Assembly: GCA_947498595.1 (NCBI GenBank)
Contig: CANMKX010000004.1
Span: forward strand, 1 to 64,000
From: an uncultured Aquimarina sp.
Lineage (GTDB): Bacteria > Bacteroidota > Bacteroidia > Flavobacteriales > Flavobacteriaceae
DNA length: 64,000 nt
Direction: 5' to 3'
Part shown: one piece after another, positions 62,531-64,000 of the stretch
Position numbering within the stretch: the stretch's first letter is position 1
How the letters are laid out: each line of letters starts with the position of its first letter
Made by a program: the position numbers and the translations under genes
The notes under the pieces: model-generated
Told to the model about the DNA's origin: nothing
Seen by the model: the letters and a program-made list of their open reading frames with translations, nothing else
Database searches by the model: none

Positions 62531-64000
62531 TTATTATGAGATACATCTTTTATTTCATAGTTATCATCCTCACAAAATTTAATAAATTGTAATATATTAT
62601 CATCCAATGTATATTCTCGTTTTGAAATCCAACTAGAAATAATATCTTCTGTTATTTCTGGATACTCACCTCTTACGATATTATACATTTTCCCAATAAC
62701 CTCTTTAGCAATTATTTCATCTATTTCGGTATAACACTCGTTTGTTATTTGTCGAAAATACCGTGACTCATTATGTGCAAAATTAAAGTGTTTTATAAAT
62801 ACTTTTACATCTTTCACATTTTTTATCTCACTCATCAGATACACTTTAAAACTCTCTCTATCAATACGACACCATAAACGAAAAATTTCAACTATATTAT
62901 AAGAATCAATAGATTCATTTAAAAAAGAAGATTTTTCTTTAAATTCATTAATTTTTTTCAAATACATTTCTTTCAATATATCTCCTACACCATCTGCCTT
63001 TTTAAATTTATTAATATAATCATAAGCTTCAAAACAGTCTAACTTTTCATAAAACTTAAAAATCAACAAATTCCCATTCAATCTTTTCTCAAACTCAAGT
63101 CTTGCAAAAAAACCTCCTATCTGTCCTATTAACTCTTTTTTTTCTTCACGAAAAAAATCTTTATTCCTTATCAATTCATTAATAATCGATTCAATTTCAC
63201 TTTCAGTTAAAATAGTTACATCTGCTTCAATTTTCCTAAAAATCCTTGATACGGCTCTTTTTCTATCCTCTCTTAAAATTTCTTTTAATATAAATTCACC
63301 TCGAAGAACTTCTTTATTTTTGAAAGCATTTATAAGCAATCTAATTTTATTTTCAATCAATTCCGCTTCACTGTCTGAATATGTAAAATATTTATTAAAA
63401 TACTCTATATGATTAATTCTTTTATTTCTTTTGATTTCATTTTCTATAGTATCAGTTAAATAATCTCTTTTTTCAGCAAATAATATATTATTGATAATAT
63501 CTCTTGTATTCCTATCATCATCAAAAAGATTGTTTTTTACACAAATTATTTCACTTCCATAATCATTAATATCTTTTAAATAATTGTAATATTTTGGCTT
63601 TTTAATTTTCAAATATTCCACCCAATATAAATCTCTTAAATTCACCTTATCACCAATAGAAAACATTGCAATAAAAAAACCATTAAGTATTCTCGCTGTT
63701 TCTCTAGGGGTTTTTAATTCATTTAAGTCATATCCATCTATAATATCTTGGATTTCTTCTCTCTTAATCTTGTCATTTGTTTCATTGTAAATACGATTAA
63801 AAACATTCCATAATCCAGCTTCAAAGATTTTTTTTAAACCTAAACTATCAACTCTAGGCACATGAATAGGAATATTGATAATCTTTTCAAGATACGCATA
63901 TCCGTCTTCTATAGTATTACCATATCGTCCTTGAATGGCTTTGGCAATTTGCTCTGGATCCATTGCCACCAAGTACAACACATTGCTAAAACTAGCATTG
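62527..64000 (-). CDS. KAP-family P-loop NTPase, C-terminal part (cut by window edge)
   Basis: The frame is open through base 64000, so the true start and Walker A lie outside; a GTG at 63981 is not the real start. The visible N-terminal part SNVLYLVAMDPEQIAKAIQG (Walker B strand with Asp), followed by DGYAYLEKIINIPIHVP, is the KAP P-loop signature. The following approximately 430 residues are helical, Lys/Glu-rich and of unknown role. KAP NTPases in bacteria are often membrane-linked and some are found in defence islands; neighbours beyond the edge are needed. Base composition is even more AT-rich than that of the housekeeping genes, which may hint at horizontal origin. Confidence 0.75.
   Translation of the reverse strand, partial: NASFSNVLYLVAMDPEQIAKAIQGRYGNTIEDGYAYLEKIINIPIHVPRVDSLGLKKIFEAGLWNVFNRIYNETNDKIKREEIQDIIDGYDLNELKTPRETARILNGFFIAMFSIGDKVNLRDLYWVEYLKIKKPKYYNYLKDINDYGSEIICVKNNLFDDDRNTRDIINNILFAEKRDYLTDTIENEIKRNKRINHIEYFNKYFTYSDSEAELIENKIRLLINAFKNKEVLRGEFILKEILREDRKRAVSRIFRKIEADVTILTESEIESIINELIRNKDFFREEKKELIGQIGGFFARLEFEKRLNGNLLIFKFYEKLDCFEAYDYINKFKKADGVGDILKEMYLKKINEFKEKSSFLNESIDSYNIVEIFRLWCRIDRESFKVYLMSEIKNVKDVKVFIKHFNFAHNESRYFRQITNECYTEIDEIIAKEVIGKMYNIVRGEYPEITEDIISSWISKREYTLDDNILQFIKFCEDDNYEIKDVSHNN

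Overview
The window looks like chromosomal DNA of a marine-type member of the Flavobacteriaceae (Bacteroidota). It is strongly AT-rich. Many genes are preceded by the Bacteroidota -7 box TAnnTTTG. Several secreted proteins end in a type IX secretion (T9SS) sorting domain with a YPNP- or NPF-like motif. The housekeeping proteins (DUF4286-rsmA, serS, Mfd, sdhCAB with a single cytochrome b subunit) are of flavobacterial type. Genus cannot be fixed from sequence reading alone. I see no insertion sequence, prophage, integron, CRISPR array or rRNA operon.

Layout. 1-1.3 kb: a 39-bp tandem duplication, a short lipoprotein that resembles a metalloprotease without its active site, and two tRNA-Leu genes. 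1.4-12.3 kb: a housekeeping block of prs, rplY, pth, ribF, an HTTM membrane protein, a candidate small RNA, serS, a TPR protein, DUF4286, rsmA and mgtE. 12.3-22.4 kb: an accessory stretch with a Cys-rich RiPP-like precursor peptide, a cupin, a T9SS surface protein, a 1035-residue VCBS/ASPIC protein, a 2-hydroxyacid dehydrogenase with an HD-type hydrolase, small cytosolic or membrane proteins, and an orphan ArsR regulator with a perfect palindrome in front of it. 22.7-26.3 kb (minus strand): a fused acyltransferase resembling OlsF ornithine/glycine lipid synthase, aspartate kinase and a GNAT acetyltransferase.

26.5-30.8 kb: fbp, then four tightly packed genes encoding a coiled-coil protein, a protein with a possible roadblock/longin-like C-terminal domain, a Ras/Rab-like small GTPase and a soluble hybrid histidine kinase. 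I consider this the most interesting candidate system: it looks like a GTPase module wired to phosphorelay signalling. 30.8-45.8 kb: TerB, a class V PLP enzyme, mfd, a secreted T9SS alpha/beta hydrolase, several secreted proteins of unknown function, a membrane-anchored HTH regulator, YraN, LD-carboxypeptidase and metG. 45.9-54.4 kb: a tandem pair of paralogous exported proteins, an HDAC-family deacetylase, small unknowns, a CBS protein and a large M28 peptidase. 54.4-57.4 kb: a T9SS-secreted polysaccharide lyase family 6 enzyme with an altered catalytic motif, and a second RiPP-like precursor of the same length (63 aa) as the first. 57.5-62.4 kb: sdhCAB under a near-consensus promoter and a methionine-type aminotransferase. 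At the right edge the C-terminal part of a KAP-family P-loop NTPase runs out of the window.

Limits. All functional calls come from reading motifs and remembered family features; no searches were run. Promoters and terminators were found by eye and the list is not exhaustive. Where a start codon upstream of the likely one is open, I state the start chosen and why.
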